A stretch of 64,000 nucleotides of DNA, from contig NZ_SNYS01000008.1 in the NCBI RefSeq assembly GCF_004363215.1, positions 174,556 to 238,555 on the forward strand, given 5' to 3'. The notes beneath the pieces are model-generated. The model saw only the letters and a list, made by a program, of their open reading frames with translations, was not told where the DNA came from and did not search any database. The DNA is from Methanimicrococcus blatticola (GTDB lineage Archaea > Halobacteriota > Methanosarcinia > Methanosarcinales > Methanosarcinaceae). Made by a program: the position numbers and the translations under genes. This document shows, piece by piece, positions 61,991-64,000 of this stretch. How positions within the stretch are numbered: position 1 is the stretch's first letter; each line of letters starts with the position of its first letter.

Positions 61991-62868
61991 TCTTCCTTTG
62001 TTTCTTTTTCATTCGTTTTTTCATTATTGCCGGCATCAACTGCATCTTCTTCCGGATCGGGTTCGATGATTGTGTCTTCTTCTTTTTTCTGTTTGATTCG
62101 TTCCGCAATCTCTTTCGTTCCCTCGTCAATGCCGTATTTTTTAAAGAAACGTTTTATGTTTTCGATGTCACGTGTTAAAAATTCACGTGCATTCGGATGG
62201 TTTAAAGTGACTGCCTGGCCGACATCAATGATGACGGCTTCTTCGTTTTCAATATCAATCAAAATGTTATATTCACTTAAATCCGCATGAACAAGCGATG
62301 CACGAACATACATGCGGCGCATATTTTCGATAATTTGATCATAAAAAAGGCGCGCGTCTTCATCATCCATTTTTACATCTTTTAATGAAGGGTACGCAAT
62401 GCCGTTTTCTCCCATGAATTCCATCACTAAAATATTTCTGTCAAACGTGACGGGACGCGGGGCTCGAATTCCTGCTTTGTTGATTCGAAGCAGATTTTGA
62501 TATTCTTTTTGCGTCCATGCGAAAATAATATCTTTTCGGCTGTGACGGATATGTGTAAATCTCGGATCTTTAAGGATGTAGGGATCCATTGCTTTGAATG
62601 TGCTTGAATTAATTCTGTAAATTTTTACAGCCACTTCACCTTCGTTTCCGGTTGCATAGAAGACGTTTGCTTCTTTTCCTGTGCTGATGGAGCCGCCGAG
62701 TTCACTGATGATTCCTTTGTTGGCGAAAGAATACAACAGTTTCAATGTCGGAACATCAAAAACATTTTCTTCAGCTTTGAGGAAGGATGAGTCTTTTTTA
62801 AAGATGCGGCCTTTAGCACGCTTATCTTCGATTTGCTTCATCTGTTTATCAATCTTTTTTTGACTCAT
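61987..62868 (-). CDS. rio1: Rio1-type atypical protein kinase/ATPase
   Basis: 293 residues. The nucleotide-binding loop is SELGGSISTGKEANVFYATG, the ATP lysine is in VAVKIYRI, and the catalytic loop is LVHADLSEYNILI with the metal Asp in VIIDVGQAV. Rio1 acts in the final steps of small-subunit maturation. The acidic C-terminal tail (TIIEPDPEEDAVDAG) is after the kinase fold. AAGGTG precedes the ATG. It stands between the aIF1A and KH genes, giving the conserved archaeal order aIF1A-rio1-KH. Confidence 0.95.
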   Translation of the reverse strand: MSQKKIDKQMKQIEDKRAKGRIFKKDSSFLKAEENVFDVPTLKLLYSFANKGIISELGGSISTGKEANVFYATGNEGEVAVKIYRINSSTFKAMDPYILKDPRFTHIRHSRKDIIFAWTQKEYQNLLRINKAGIRAPRPVTFDRNILVMEFMGENGIAYPSLKDVKMDDEDARLFYDQIIENMRRMYVRASLVHADLSEYNILIDIENEEAVIIDVGQAVTLNHPNAREFLTRDIENIKRFFKKYGIDEGTKEIAERIKQKKEEDTIIEPDPEEDAVDAGNNEKTNEKETKEE

Positions 62869-62977
62869 GTCAGCACCTTAAAAATCGGGGTGGAGTTGAT
62901 TCGGGTGCTGTTTTATGCAACACCCTTTGCAATCTGCAAAAATGAATATCAATAAAAGTAAGTGTACATTGAGAACT

Positions 62978-63316
62978 TTATGTTCTCAAGTAACCTTTTT
63001 TGTCCAGCCAGTCAACCTGCGGACGGGTGTATTTCCAAATAATGTCGGCTTTTTCATCCTGGAAATCCCAGGGCACGGCAATTACGACATCGCCTTCGTG
63101 AATCCAAATTTTCTTTTTCATGGATCCCGGGATACGTCCCATGCGAACGACGCCGTCCATGCATCTGAGTTTTAAGTGGTTTGCGCCGAGCAAACTTTCA
63201 ACAATTGCTAATACTTCACGTTCTTCTTTTTTAGGGATTCTGACACGAACGACCTGTTCTCCTTCCGGAGGCGCAGGCCCTCTTCTCCCGTTTCTGTTAT
63301 TATTGTAACCGGCCAT
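62978..63316 (-). CDS. eif1A: translation initiation factor aIF1A
   Basis: A 112-residue protein with an N-terminal Arg/Gly-rich tail ([18 protein letters not shown]) and an OB-fold with [64 protein letters not shown]. The factor binds the A site of the small subunit during start-codon selection. GAAGGA precedes the ATG. It is the first gene of the small-subunit assembly and initiation cluster. Confidence 0.96.
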   Translation of the reverse strand: MAGYNNNRNGRRGPAPPEGEQVVRVRIPKKEEREVLAIVESLLGANHLKLRCMDGVVRMGRIPGSMKKKIWIHEGDVVIAVPWDFQDEKADIIWKYTRPQVDWLDKKGYLRT

Positions 63317-64000
63317 GTATTTTCCTTCTATAATTATGTGTGATTAAATGAAAAATTATTAACATTTCGATTTATTTATATTATTAAAATGTCGATTTTT
63401 TATGTAAGAATACTGTTTTCCCGTTTAAATGTTGTGTCTTTTGCTTATTTTCATTGAGGATTTGATCTCATTTTTTTATGTTCTTTTGATTGTTTATTCA
63501 TGCACAGTCACAACCTTTATATACAAAATGTGATATTCTTTGGATTCGCTCAATCTGAGTAACTCCAAGCGAGTCAGATTGACTAAGATTGACATTTTCA
63601 ATTTAGAATCATACGTTAAATGAGTACGGATTTTATTTGTCCGGTGCTTTTTTGAAGTTTGACTGGATGGTCAAAATTCTTAAATACAATGTCAACTTAA
63701 TATAGTATTCCGCGTAATTCGCCGATTTATTGCGGCGTTAATTCGCAAATCATATTCATCTATTAATGAAGTCGGGAGTTTTTTCCCTGACTGATATGTG
63801 ACCTGATGTTTCGGTAAACTTCGGCGGTGATTTTCATCAACTCAATTTGCAAAAGCAAATTGAATCAAATTGTAAATCATCGTTACGAGATTTACAGGAA
63901 TATCAAAACTGTGTATTGTAAGGAAGCAACTCTAAAATCTAAGAACTAAGTGTGAATAGCGCTTTATTCGTGGTTGAGAAGTTTTTTCCGACAATTCTGT
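63317..64000 (+). promoter_or_regulatory. strong promoter and long non-coding leader at the window's end
   Basis: The plus strand has a near-consensus box TTTATATA (63516-63523), then hairpins CAATCTGA (63551-63558) with TCAGATTG (63574-63581), a stem around GGGA/TCCC near 63771-63793, and CAATTTGC-aaaa-GCAAATTG near 63845-63864. A second TATA-like TTCTTAAATACAATG lies at about 63677. No protein frame of note follows to the edge. A long structured leader behind a strong promoter suits an rRNA operon or other stable RNA beginning beyond 64000. This is inference. Confidence 0.4.

Overview
The window is archaeal and points to a methanogen of the Methanosarcinales, perhaps a small-genome, Methanimicrococcus-like member of the Methanosarcinaceae. 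Four things support this: three consecutive S-layer proteins of the Methanosarcina duplicated-domain type; a cobalamin cluster built from the archaeal replacements CobY, CobZ and a CobD with a Cys-rich tail; archaeal information-processing genes (family B DNA polymerase, two-domain CDC48 ATPase, RNase HII, ArcS-like protein, KH protein, Rio kinase, aIF1A); and an intron-containing tRNA-Met. Intergenic DNA is very T-rich, and many transcripts end in a palindrome followed by a T-run. The genus is inference.

Layout. 1-8.3 kb: AMMECR1 fragment, a class III Fic protein, a thioesterase, then the branched-chain block leuA/cimA-ilvB-ilvN-ilvC and two small genes. 8.3-12 kb: two zinc-ribbon/TM2 membrane proteins, a nitroreductase and a ferritin. 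12.3-20.6 kb: a MacB/LolD-type ABC system with one ATPase, one COG1361-type surface protein and four tandem paralogous permeases. 21-24 kb: RNase HII, a stand-alone ArcS-type protein and a FilR1-type regulator. 24-29 kb: cobD-cbiB-cobZ-cobS-cobY on the minus strand. 29-35.4 kb: HAD phosphatase, PRC-barrel protein, CDC48, NAD synthase and a type III-like toxin. 36-48.6 kb: the cell-surface locus, with three S-layer proteins, a small secreted protein, a ferredoxin and five paralogous surface lipoproteins. 48.6-50 kb: two flavoproteins. 50.0-53.9 kb: an AT-rich island next to tRNA-Met. 54-63.3 kb: LUD and DUF169 proteins, PolB, dihydroorotase and a KH/Rio/aIF1A cluster. The last 680 bases hold a strong promoter and a long non-coding leader.

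The most notable system is at 52170-53658 on the minus strand. An ADP-ribosyltransferase-like protein, a 100-residue protein and a SecB-like chaperone lie in the same order as the bacterial CmdTAC toxin-antitoxin-chaperone phage-defence module. They sit in an island bounded by tRNA-Met and a decayed copy of that tRNA's 3' end and its terminator hairpin. The second is a family of dispersed non-coding elements, seven copies at about 7.1, 9.7, 10.05, 20.7, 29.8, 55.6 and 60.9 kb. Their hairpins keep pairing while the bases change. The third is a shared promoter design: a 19-nt operator-like sequence exactly 68 nt upstream of a BRE/TATA box, before both the first S-layer gene and the lipoprotein locus.
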